Shown in pieces: positions 7,304 to 14,542 of a stretch of DNA of 16,236 nucleotides. Source of the stretch: Opitutales bacterium (lineage in GTDB: Bacteria > Verrucomicrobiota > Verrucomicrobiae > Opitutales > CAG-312); NCBI GenBank assembly GCA_017623955.1, contig JAGAOA010000116.1, positions 1 to 16,236 of the forward strand, in the 5' to 3' direction. The notes under the pieces were generated by a model. It worked only from the letters and a program-made list of their open reading frames with translations. It ran no database searches and was not told where the DNA came from. Within the stretch, counting starts at the first letter, position 1, and each line of letters opens with the position of its first letter. Position numbers and translations under genes: made by a program.

Positions 7304-8006
7304 TGCAATTCTCCAATTCTGCTATAATCGCTTTCGCGGCTTGTGCTGGATTTTCTGCCTTGAGAATTGGACGTCCGACAACGATGAAATTTGAACCAGC
7401 TTTTGCTGCCATCTCGGGAGTCATAACGCGTTTTTGCTCGTTTGCATCGCTACCAGCTGGACGTATCCCAGGAGTGACTAGGATTACATCTTCTGGTATG
7501 ATTTTACGTAAAGTTTCTATCTCTAATGGAGAACACACTAACCCTTTCATTCCACTATCTGTGGCAAGTTTTGCTAGTAACTCTACTTGCTTCGCTGGAG
7601 GTAAAGTTACTCCAGTTTCGGCAAGACCTTCTTCGTTAAAAGAAGTAAGTACAGTCACACCCAATAAACGCAAATTTTCATTTGTTGCATCGGCTGCCTC
7701 AAGAGCTCGTAACATCATTTCTCTACCACCACAAGTGTGTATTGTAAGCATTGAAATTGGCAAACCCTGTAAACTCTTAACTGCAGAGGCAACTGTATTA
7801 GGAATATCGTGTAACTTCAAATCTAAGAAAATCTTAAAACCCATATCGGCAACTTCATTCACAAATGAAGCCCCATACTTCAAATACATTTGCAGCCCAA
7901 TCTTGACCCATTCAAGACTTCCGCGAAGTTTATTAAGCATCTCAAGAGCAGATTCTCTATCTGGGAGATCTAACGCAAGCATCAATTTACAATAGTGTTT
8001 TGACAT
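7296..8006 (-). CDS. pyrF: Orotidine 5'-phosphate decarboxylase
   Basis: PyrF removes CO2 from OMP to make UMP, the last step of de novo pyrimidine synthesis. The 236-residue protein has the short bacterial form. ALDLP (11-15), Lys35 in VKIG, and the catalytic DLKLHDIPNT block with Asp62, Lys64 and Asp67 are all present. The phosphate-binding end, VTPGIRP followed by FIVVGRPI, is intact. The ATG lies 51 bp from the divergent ispE start, so promoters for both directions must be packed into or around that gap. It is first in an operon with ispD and ispF. The functional link may be no more than pyrimidine nucleotides being needed for the CTP used by IspD, which is an inference. No clear ribosome binding site is seen. 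Confidence 0.96.
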   Translation of the reverse strand: MSKHYCKLMLALDLPDRESALEMLNKLRGSLEWVKIGLQMYLKYGASFVNEVADMGFKIFLDLKLHDIPNTVASAVKSLQGLPISMLTIHTCGGREMMLRALEAADATNENLRLLGVTVLTSFNEEGLAETGVTLPPAKQVELLAKLATDSGMKGLVCSPLEIETLRKIIPEDVILVTPGIRPAGSDANEQKRVMTPEMAAKAGSNFIVVGRPILKAENPAQAAKAIIAELENCNG

Positions 8007-8057
8007 AATGGTTATTTTGTGCCATAATTGCGTTAATTTTTCAAATATTTTCGATAT
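8007..8057. promoter_or_regulatory. Divergent pyrF / ispE intergenic region
   Basis: This 51-bp AT-rich gap separates two divergent operons and is expected to hold or overlap promoters for both. No pair of good -35 and -10 boxes was found for either direction. A weak TTGCGT with a poorly matching partner exists for ispE, so the promoters may reach into the coding sequences. Confidence 0.35.
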
Positions 8058-8939
8058 ATGAATATAAAAAAATTTTGTCCATGTAAGATAAATTTAATGT
8101 TAGCTATCACTGGTGTACGCGATGATGGCTTTCATAATTTAATAAGTTTAGTTGCACCAACTCGCTTCGGAGACTGGTTGTCAGCCGAATTATTACCCGA
8201 TGATGCAACTAAAGATGAATTAACATGCAACATGCCTGACGTGCCTTGCGATGAATCAAATTTGGTTATTAAGGCTGCTATATTATTTAGAAATACAACA
8301 GGCTTTAATAAATTTTTTAAATTCAACCTTCAAAAATACGTTCCAGCTGGAGCTGGTCTAGGCGGTGGAAGTTCTAATGGGGCTATTGCTCTTTCAGCTA
8401 TTAATGATGCTGTTGGCAAACCATTATCCATGCGAAAATTAGAAAACATTGCAGCAGAAATGGGTAGTGATTGCCCTCTATTCTTAACAGGAAATCCTGT
8501 TGTAATGAGAGGCAGAGGCGAAAAAGTATTTCCCCTAACTGGAGAAGCTAAAGAATACATAAATATGCTTAAGCTGGTTTTATTTAAACCTGCGTTTTCT
8601 ATAAATACAGGTTGGGCATACTCGCAAATGAAAGCAAATCCAGAAGTATACATAGATGCAGATGTTGCAGAAGCTAAATTATCGGTATGGCTTGAAAATC
8701 CAAATATAACAGGAATTCCGCTCATCAATAATATGCAAATTGAAGTATTCAAAAAATATCCAGCTCTAGAAGTAACTTTAGAAAGCATAAAAGAAAAATT
8801 CCATATCCCTGCAATGATGAGCGGTTCAGGGAGTGCATGTTTTGCTATCGTTAATGACTTAGAAGAAAATGAAATCATTGAACTAAAAAAACACATAAAA
8901 ACTCTACTAGGTGAGTCTTGTTTTATTGCTGATGCGTAA
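8058..8939 (+). CDS. ispE: 4-diphosphocytidyl-2-C-methyl-D-erythritol kinase
   Basis: IspE is the GHMP-superfamily kinase that phosphorylates the 2-hydroxyl of CDP-methylerythritol, between IspD and IspF in the MEP pathway. At 293 residues it has the normal length. Lys10 in CPCKINLML and Asp138 in GSDCPLF are the expected catalytic pair. The ATP-binding loop is PAGAGLGGGSSNGA (96-109), and the third GHMP motif appears as MMSGSGSACFA (253-263). The gene runs opposite to pyrF-ispD-ispF, so all three middle MEP enzymes are encoded within 3 kb. Its end overlaps the start of the glycosidase gene by 8 bp. No ribosome binding site precedes the ATG. Confidence 0.96.
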   Translation: MNIKKFCPCKINLMLAITGVRDDGFHNLISLVAPTRFGDWLSAELLPDDATKDELTCNMPDVPCDESNLVIKAAILFRNTTGFNKFFKFNLQKYVPAGAGLGGGSSNGAIALSAINDAVGKPLSMRKLENIAAEMGSDCPLFLTGNPVVMRGRGEKVFPLTGEAKEYINMLKLVLFKPAFSINTGWAYSQMKANPEVYIDADVAEAKLSVWLENPNITGIPLINNMQIEVFKKYPALEVTLESIKEKFHIPAMMSGSGSACFAIVNDLEENEIIELKKHIKTLLGESCFIADA

Positions 8940-10563
8940 CATATTACTAACTTTTATAACTGTTTGTATTTCTATTGCTTGTTTATTTGCAACAAGTAAA
9001 GAAGATGTATTTGCAGATAATCGAACTAAATGGTTAGAAATTGCCGAAAAACTCAAGCCAGAATTGAAATATGAAAAAGTTCGTCCTATTCACGTTGTGA
9101 AGGCTAAAAAAGATAAAAGTGCATTTCAAGGTTGGAAGTTCGATATAATCGATAAAGCTGATAAAATCTACACTACTGGATTTAAGACAATCAAAAATGT
9201 ATCGTTAGATTTTGGCAATCACTACACTGGATATTTTTCTTTCAAAGTAAAAATAATTTCAAAAGTAATGGATTCTCCTATCCGCCTTAAATTTACTTTT
9301 GCAGAGCTTCCAGCGGAATTAAATACGCCTTTTGACCCGTATAAACCTGGTCTTAGTAGAGCGTGGTTACAAGATGAAATTATCACTGTTACAGAACAAG
9401 ACAAATACATTACCATACCGCGAAGATTATCGTTTAGATATGTAAAAATAGAACTTCTCGGAGTATCGGGATATTTTGATTTTGCAATAGATGATATGTT
9501 TGTAAATGCTCAAACATCTGCAAGAGAGTTAAAAGTTTCTATTCCTAAAAATTATCCACAAATAATCAAAGATATAGAAAAAGTAGCAAGCAATACCCTC
9601 AAGGAATGTATGCAAACTGTCTTTGAAGATGGACCAAAACGCGATCAACGTCTATGGCTTGGAGACCTTTATTTACAATCGTTAGCAAATAGATATAGTT
9701 ACAAAAACTTTGAACTGGTTAAACGTTGTTTGTATTTATTTGCAGGAACTTCTACAAAACAAGGATTGACTATGCCTTGCTGTTTTGAACGTCCTAAACC
9801 CCACACACAAGATGTATTCTTACTACCTTATAGTTTATTGTTTAACTCGACTCTCTTAGAATATCTGCACGATACAAACGACTACCAACCCGCAAACGAC
9901 TTGTGGATTGTAGCAAAAAGACAAATGGAAAATGCCTTTTCGTACCTAGATGAAAATGGCTCGTACAATATGCAAGATAAACGCCGACCTTGGTTATTCT
10001 TCGATTGGCGTAAAAACTTAGATGTAACTGTTCCTATAAATTGTGCAATAATTTTTGCAATAAATCAGACTGGCGAATTAGCAAAAAAACTAGGAAGAGA
10101 AAATGAAATTGCACACTATAAAACTATCAAAGAAAAAATTAAAACAAATCTTCTAAATAACTTCTTTGACAAAGAAAAAGGTATTTTTGTAAGTGGTAAA
10201 AACAAACAAATATCACAGTTATCGCAAGAATGGGCAGTTATAGCAGAAGTTATTTCGGGCAATGATGCAAAAAAGGCAATGAAGTATGTGTTATCGCCTA
10301 ACGACAGAATAGTTAGAGTTGGTACCCCATACGCAAATCATTACATAGTTGAGGCTATGTTTAAATGCGGAATGAATACAGAAGCGAAAGAATATGTAGT
10401 ATCGTACTGGGGTGGAATGGTAAAAAAAGGTGCCGATACATTCTGGGAAGCATACGATCCTAACGATGATTTCATATCGCCATATCGCTTCCATCCTCAA
10501 AATAGTGCTTTCCATGCGTGGAGTTGCACTCATGTTTATTTTATAAACAAGTATTTTAAATAA
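8932..10563 (+). CDS. Secreted GH78-like (alpha-L-rhamnosidase-related) glycosidase
   Basis: This 543-residue protein starts with a signal peptide: a basic MRN, a hydrophobic stretch to about residue 20, and a likely cut near LFA-TS. It is therefore exported, probably to the periplasm or beyond. A beta-sandwich-like region (about 50-195) precedes an alpha-helical domain resembling the six-hairpin barrel of GH78 rhamnosidases. The hallmark box EDGPKRDQRLWLGD (232-245) puts Asp238 where GH78 has its general acid and Trp242 at a sugar-contacting position. ADTFWEAYDP (501-510) supplies Glu506 as the likely base, and NSAFHAW (524-530) closes the site. It is shorter than multidomain rhamnosidases. 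Substrate is unproven: rhamnose is the first guess, other deoxy-sugars are possible. The start codon overlaps ispE by 8 bp. An in-frame GTG at 8911 is less likely because it spoils the signal peptide start. Confidence 0.75.
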   Translation: MRNILLTFITVCISIACLFATSKEDVFADNRTKWLEIAEKLKPELKYEKVRPIHVVKAKKDKSAFQGWKFDIIDKADKIYTTGFKTIKNVSLDFGNHYTGYFSFKVKIISKVMDSPIRLKFTFAELPAELNTPFDPYKPGLSRAWLQDEIITVTEQDKYITIPRRLSFRYVKIELLGVSGYFDFAIDDMFVNAQTSARELKVSIPKNYPQIIKDIEKVASNTLKECMQTVFEDGPKRDQRLWLGDLYLQSLANRYSYKNFELVKRCLYLFAGTSTKQGLTMPCCFERPKPHTQDVFLLPYSLLFNSTLLEYLHDTNDYQPANDLWIVAKRQMENAFSYLDENGSYNMQDKRRPWLFFDWRKNLDVTVPINCAIIFAINQTGELAKKLGRENEIAHYKTIKEKIKTNLLNNFFDKEKGIFVSGKNKQISQLSQEWAVIAEVISGNDAKKAMKYVLSPNDRIVRVGTPYANHYIVEAMFKCGMNTEAKEYVVSYWGGMVKKGADTFWEAYDPNDDFISPYRFHPQNSAFHAWSCTHVYFINKYFK

Positions 10564-10595
10564 AATTAATAAAGTTCATATATTACAAAAAAAAG

Positions 10596-10634
10596 AAGAC
10601 GGTTTGCGTTAATTTTGGCAAACCGTCTTTTTTT
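10596..10634 (+). terminator. Rho-independent terminator after the GH78-like gene
   Basis: A perfect 12-bp stem, AAGACGGTTTGC at 10596-10607 with GCAAACCGTCTT at 10618-10629, has a 10-base loop and runs into a T tract to 10634. It ends the ispE-glycosidase transcript and insulates the dcw cluster that follows. Confidence 0.93.
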
Positions 10635-10688
10635 ATATCTTTTTCTTAAAAAAAATAAAAAAAACAGCATTAAAGTGGAAAAAATTTC

Positions 10689-10716
10689 TTGACAGTGGGT
10701 GATTTTGGTTAAAAAT
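10689..10716 (+). promoter_or_regulatory. Probable promoter of the dcw cluster
   Basis: A perfect -35 box TTGACA lies at 10689-10694. The best partner 16 bases on is AAAAAT at 10711-10716, a weak -10 box that keeps the conserved A at position 2 and T at position 6. It overlaps the MraZ repeats and lies 40 bp upstream of mraZ, as expected for an autoregulated mra promoter. The -35 is convincing, the -10 less so. Confidence 0.55.
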
Positions 10717-10730
10717 GGTGAAAAATGGGA
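10696..10730 (+). promoter_or_regulatory. MraZ operator: four TGGKN repeats at 10-bp spacing
   Basis: TGGGT (10696), TGGTT (10706), TGGTG (10716) and TGGGA (10726) repeat with exactly five bases between them. MraZ proteins are known to bind tandem TGGGN repeats separated by five bases upstream of their own gene. The outer two repeats match TGGGN fully; the inner two carry T at the fourth base. Overlap with the promoter suggests repression by MraZ. Confidence 0.85.
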
Positions 10731-10756
10731 CGATAAATACAATAGGTTAGAAAAAA

Positions 10757-11227
10757 ATGGTCAACCCCTTAGAATTGATACAACAAGCGTGTGGCGAGCA
10801 GTTTACAAAACAGCTTGACGATAAACGTCGTGTCACATTGCCATCAAAATGGAGATTTTTAGGAGATGACGCAGAAAATTCCTATTTTGCAATCGCCACA
10901 AAATACGGAGCAATAACCGTATTGCCGCCAAAAAGAACGGCAAAACTACTCGAAAACATATCCAAAATAAGCATTGCTAACTCTGCAAAACGCAAGGCTT
11001 TAGCACGTTTCTTGGAAAATAGTTGTACTCTCAGCTGTGATAAACAAGGACGCATAATGCTTAGTGAAGCTATCCTCAAGCACGCAGGTATAAAAAAAGA
11101 TATTCTCATGGTAGGTATGGGAGACACCTTTGACTTGTGGAATCCTGAACGCAGACAAAAGTGGCTAGAAAACGATGACGGAAACGAAATCGATGAAGAG
11201 ACACTATTGGAAGAATTGGGTATGTAA
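10757..11227 (+). CDS. mraZ: Transcriptional regulator MraZ
   Basis: MraZ is a DNA-binding protein of the double-AbrB-like fold that forms a ring and controls the division and cell-wall cluster it heads. The 156-residue chain shows the two family repeats: LDDKRRVTLPSKWR (20-33) and CDKQGRIMLSEAILKHAGI (94-112). The first motif is DDKRR rather than the common DxKGR, while the second (DKQGR) is canonical. The C-terminal tail beyond about 135 is acidic. It is the first gene after the promoter with four MraZ-type repeats, so autoregulation is very likely. The ATG at 10757 has only a weak AGG upstream. The gap to rsmH is 92 bp, wide for this cluster, and holds a possible small ORF. Confidence 0.95.
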   Translation: MVNPLELIQQACGEQFTKQLDDKRRVTLPSKWRFLGDDAENSYFAIATKYGAITVLPPKRTAKLLENISKISIANSAKRKALARFLENSCTLSCDKQGRIMLSEAILKHAGIKKDILMVGMGDTFDLWNPERRQKWLENDDGNEIDEETLLEELGM

Positions 11228-11237
11228 TCAATTTCTT

Positions 11238-11333
11238 ATGAAAATTTACCAACATAAAAATACTTTAATAGCCAGACCAGTCGCATCAACAAGGCGTCTG
11301 AGACGGCTCGAAATTTTAGATGAGCAACTCTAA
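11238..11333 (+). CDS. Possible 31-residue small ORF between mraZ and rsmH
   Basis: An ATG at 11238 opens 31 codons ending in TAA at 11331-11333, overlapping the first 14 bases of rsmH in another frame. The product would be basic in the middle, with the stretch ARPVASTRRLRRLEILDEQL, and has no membrane segment or known motif that I recognise. It fills almost the whole mraZ-rsmH gap, in a cluster where the other gaps are 14 bases or less or overlaps. It could be a real small protein of this lineage, or a leader whose translation is coupled to rsmH, which has no ribosome binding site of its own. Chance cannot be excluded for an ORF of this length. Confidence 0.4.
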   Translation: MKIYQHKNTLIARPVASTRRLRRLEILDEQL

Positions 11334-12261
11334 TGACAGTTTCAATTTTGATGTCAGCTGCGGGCATATTCCCGTTTTGCTAAATGAAACTGTACAGATG
11401 CTATCCCCTAAAGATAAAGGGATTTATTTAGATTGCACATTTGGTGGCGGGGGTCATACAAGTGCTATATTATCTTCAGCAAATTGCAAAGTAATATCAC
11501 TAGATAGAGACCCACAAGCAAAAGAACGTGCAAAAAAAATAAAAGAACGTTTTGGCTAACGTTTTGAATTTGTAGCAACAAACTTCTCTGAACTAGATAA
11601 AATAGGAGTTACTAACTTTGACGGAATTCTATTTGATTTCGGAGTATCGTCTTTTCAACTTGATGATGGGGCTCGAGGCTTTTCTATAAACAAAGAAGCC
11701 GAACTAGATATGCGTATGAACAACACCGAAGGGTTTAGTGCTTTGGAGTTTATAAATAGTGTTGATGAGTATGAACTAGGTTGTGTGCTTCGCGATTATG
11801 GCGAGGAAAATCTATACAAAAAAATATCACGTGCAATCATTACGGCTCGCAATACTGGCAAAATTTCAACAACTACTGATTTGGCTGAAATTGTAAAAGA
11901 AGCTGCTAGCAATGTAAGAGGTCATATACATCCTGCAACAAAAACATTTCAAGCTCTTCGCATAAAGATAAACAACGAACTTGGAGAGATTGAAACCGCA
12001 CTTCCAAAGGCTTTTAACGCTCTAAAACAAGGCGGAATTATTGCCGCTATAAGTTTCCATTCGCTGGAAGATAGAATTGTTAAACAATTTTTCAAAAAGA
12101 TGGCAGGACGTCCAGAAAGTCGTGCTGATAAATCATTTCTACAAGACAGAATAAAACTAGGGAGTCTACTAACATCAAAACCAATAGTAGCATCCCAAGA
12201 AGAAATAAATGTAAATCCACGCAGTAGAAGTGCAAAACTTCGAGGAATAAAAAAAGACTAA
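11320..12261 (+). pseudogene. rsmH: 16S rRNA m4C1402 methyltransferase, interrupted by in-frame TAA
   Basis: RsmH (MraW) uses SAM to N4-methylate C1402 of 16S rRNA. The frame spans 313 codons, the usual family length, but codon 80 (11557-11559) is TAA. There is no frameshift: the same frame continues with RFEFVATNFSEL, FDFGVSSFQLDDGARGF (105-121) and DMRM (130-133). Family motifs stand on both sides: HIPVLLNE (16-23) and the SAM loop TFGGGGHT (40-47) before it; SFHSLEDR (245-252) and NPRSRSAKLR near the end after it. The stop lies between RFG and RFEF, a spot where homologues carry an ordinary residue. A single change from CAA, GAA or AAA would explain it. TAA is the normal stop of most genes here, so reassignment is unlikely. 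Translation could restart at ATGCGTATG (11710), but that piece lacks the SAM loop. I read it as a fresh pseudogene or a sequence error; the identity is certain. Confidence 0.9.
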
Positions 12262-12263
12262 CT

Positions 12264-12635
12264 ATGACAAGGGAAAAAAACAAATCAGTATCTATTTGGA
12301 TTGTGGCAATATTACCTATATTGGTGTTCTCATGTGGAGCATTTGGATTGTCTAATGCTAGTCATCAAAAGCGTCAAATATCAAAAGAAATTGCTACATG
12401 TGAAGCTCAGATAAATAACCTCAGGCGTATAAACGATGAGTTATCGGTAAAAATTGCAGAACAAGAAAACCCTATGCGTTTGATGAAACGTGCAACATCA
12501 AAACTTGCAATGCCAGACCCCGCCGAAAAAATAGTATGGGCTTACGAACACTTTGAAGGCGGAAAGGTTGTGTATTCTCACAAAAGAGCCGACAACACAA
12601 TATCATTTATACCTCCAGAAAAGAAAACTAAATAA
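12264..12635 (+). CDS. ftsL: FtsL-like divisome protein
   Basis: FtsL is a small bitopic membrane protein that, with FtsB and FtsQ, activates septal peptidoglycan synthesis by FtsW and FtsI. Sequence similarity in this family is low, so the call rests on size (123 residues), topology and place. There is a short basic cytoplasmic N-terminus (to about residue 8), one membrane segment (about 11-30) and a following coiled-coil-like stretch (about 34-68) with LRRINDELSVKIAEQENP. The tail from 80 on is longer than in many FtsL proteins. It lies two bases after the rsmH stop and 14 bases before ftsI, the classic ftsL position. It could be another septum-associated coiled-coil protein of the same type, but position makes FtsL the best reading. 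Confidence 0.75.
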   Translation: MTREKNKSVSIWIVAILPILVFSCGAFGLSNASHQKRQISKEIATCEAQINNLRRINDELSVKIAEQENPMRLMKRATSKLAMPDPAEKIVWAYEHFEGGKVVYSHKRADNTISFIPPEKKTK

Positions 12636-12649
12636 TATTTCAACTCTAA

Positions 12650-14542
12650 ATGGCACGCAAAAACAAAAAACAATCATTACTGATGTACAGTAGAGGCAGA
12701 ATTGCTACTATCTGCATTACTGTTGCATTACTGTTTTGTGCCATTACTTGTAGACTCTACTATCTACACGCTATACGTAGTACTAAAAGTATTGAAGAAA
12801 CAGAAAAAATACGCAATAGAGTTGAGATATTACAATCTCGACGCGGAAATATTACAGATTCAAAAAACAATCTACTGGCAACTTCTAGTCCTGATATAAC
12901 AATAGGCGTTGACCCAAAAACATTTAAATATCAGTTGGGCAAAGACAATGGCTTGTCGTTAAAGCAAATTCAAAAAATGTCGGTTGCGGAAATGAGCAAA
13001 TTCAAACCTAGTGACGCAACTGTTGATAAACTTGAAAAAATTGCAGAACTTTTGAAAATTCCATATAATGAACTTTATGCTAAGTGCATTGCTGAAGGTA
13101 GTTGGCATAAATTAGCAGTTATTGATGATGAAGAAACTTTCCAAAAAATACGCAACTGCAATGTAAAAGCGGTATATGGGACTAGAAAATATGTGCGTAG
13201 ATACCCATCGGGGTCTTTGTTATCGCATATTGTGGGATTTGTAAATAAAGAATTTACTCCAGTAATGGGAATAGAACGTCAATTTGACTACTATTTAAAA
13301 GGACAAGATGGCAGAATTGAAACTGAACGTGACGGAAGACGCTCGGAACAAACTCAATTTAGAAAAAGAATGATTGAAGCGGTAGATGGCTGGAATGTAG
13401 AACTTTCTATCGATTTAGTTATTCAGGAAATTGTACAACGTCAAATGAGCAAAATTGCTGCGACATTCAATCCTGAAAAAGCTGCAATAATTGTCAGCGA
13501 TCCATCGACAGGTTATATATTAGCTATGGCAAGTTACCCCAATTTTGATCCAAACAATTTTAGCAAATATACCGATAAGGAATTTGTAAATTTTGCTATA
13601 AGTGGACAATATGAACCTGGTTCAACGTTCAAAATTATCCCAATCTCTGGAGCATTAAATGAATCTTTGGTTGGTCCAGATGATGAGTTCGATTGCTCTG
13701 TTACTTCAATGAATTACAAATGGAAAAATTTACGATTACCAAAAGATGACCACCCAATTAAAAGAGGCTCAGTTCGCGATATTATCAAAAAAAGCTCTAA
13801 TCGTGGGTCGGCTCTAATCGGCGGAATTTTAGGCGGTAAAAAATTAATAAATTACGCACACGCATTTGGATATGGACAAAAGAGTGGAATATCACTCTCA
13901 GGAGAAATTTCAGGAACAGTAAATCCCCTAGAAAAATGGGACGGTCTGACTATAACTCGTATGCCTATCGGGCATGCAGTAGCTGCAACGCCTCTACAAA
14001 CTCATTGCGCCATGAGTGTAATTGCAAATCAAGGTATCTACATGCAACCTCAATTAGTAAAGCGTATGTACGATAACAATGGGCGATCAATCAATTATTC
14101 TCCGCGAGCAATACGTCGCGTTATTACTCCTAAAGTAGCAACGCTAATGAGCGAAATGCTCGCGGAGGTTCCAACTAAGACAGGAACTGCACGTCGTGCG
14201 GCTATAAAAGGATTCAAAGTAGCTGGTAAAACTGGAACAACCCAAAAAATAATATACAAAACTGTTCAACTACCAAATGGAAAAACTAAGCGTAAAGGAG
14301 AATATAGTAATAGACATCATATTGCATCTTTCACTGGATTCTTCCCCGCTAACAGACCAAGATTGGTAATAACTGTAATAGTTGATACCCCAAAATTAAA
14401 AGGCGTTGGCTATGGAGGATTAGTAGCAGCTCCAGCATTCAAAGAAATTGGAGAACAAGCCGCAAATTACTTGGGAATACAATCTGACGAAAAATTTGAA
14501 AAATCGGTAGCTTGGAAAGCAACATCAAATGAAAACCTTTAA
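12650..14542 (+). CDS. ftsI: Septal penicillin-binding protein (peptidoglycan D,D-transpeptidase FtsI/PBP3)
   Basis: FtsI cross-links septal peptidoglycan and is the target of beta-lactams. The 630-residue class B PBP has a short basic cytoplasmic tail, a single membrane anchor (about 18-40), an N-terminal pedestal domain (SRRGNITD at 63-70, VRRYPSGSLLSHIVGF at 182-197) and a transpeptidase domain from about 245. The active-site motifs are complete: Ser325 in STFK (325-328), SSN (382-384) and KTG (527-529 in VAGKTGTTQK). A nearby TKTGTARRAA at 509-518 resembles the third motif but matches the usual GTA-RAAI segment just ahead of it. There is no PASTA domain at the C-terminus. It sits between the ftsL-like gene and murE, overlapping murE by 14 bp. 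Position favours FtsI over elongation PBP2. Confidence 0.94.
   Translation: MARKNKKQSLLMYSRGRIATICITVALLFCAITCRLYYLHAIRSTKSIEETEKIRNRVEILQSRRGNITDSKNNLLATSSPDITIGVDPKTFKYQLGKDNGLSLKQIQKMSVAEMSKFKPSDATVDKLEKIAELLKIPYNELYAKCIAEGSWHKLAVIDDEETFQKIRNCNVKAVYGTRKYVRRYPSGSLLSHIVGFVNKEFTPVMGIERQFDYYLKGQDGRIETERDGRRSEQTQFRKRMIEAVDGWNVELSIDLVIQEIVQRQMSKIAATFNPEKAAIIVSDPSTGYILAMASYPNFDPNNFSKYTDKEFVNFAISGQYEPGSTFKIIPISGALNESLVGPDDEFDCSVTSMNYKWKNLRLPKDDHPIKRGSVRDIIKKSSNRGSALIGGILGGKKLINYAHAFGYGQKSGISLSGEISGTVNPLEKWDGLTITRMPIGHAVAATPLQTHCAMSVIANQGIYMQPQLVKRMYDNNGRSINYSPRAIRRVITPKVATLMSEMLAEVPTKTGTARRAAIKGFKVAGKTGTTQKIIYKTVQLPNGKTKRKGEYSNRHHIASFTGFFPANRPRLVITVIVDTPKLKGVGYGGLVAAPAFKEIGEQAANYLGIQSDEKFEKSVAWKATSNENL

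Noticed and set aside
7303..7995. Long plus-strand open frame (230 codons) opposite pyrF
   Set aside because: It lies entirely antisense to a pyrF gene with all catalytic motifs, and its translation shows no recognisable domain. It is a coding shadow.
8330..8896. 188-codon minus-strand open frame opposite ispE
   Set aside because: It is antisense to a fully recognisable ispE and has no motif of its own.
11557..11559. TAA reassigned to a sense codon
   Set aside because: TAA is the functional stop of at least ten other genes in the window, so a changed genetic code does not explain the rsmH interruption.
11320..12261. Frameshift as the cause of the broken rsmH
   Set aside because: The conserved blocks before and after the stop are in the same reading frame. 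Only a single stop codon separates them.
14177..14206. Second KTGT-like motif in FtsI (residues 510-513)
   Set aside because: It matches the ordinary GTA-RAAI segment that precedes the true KTG motif at 527-529 in this family, so it is not a duplicated active site.
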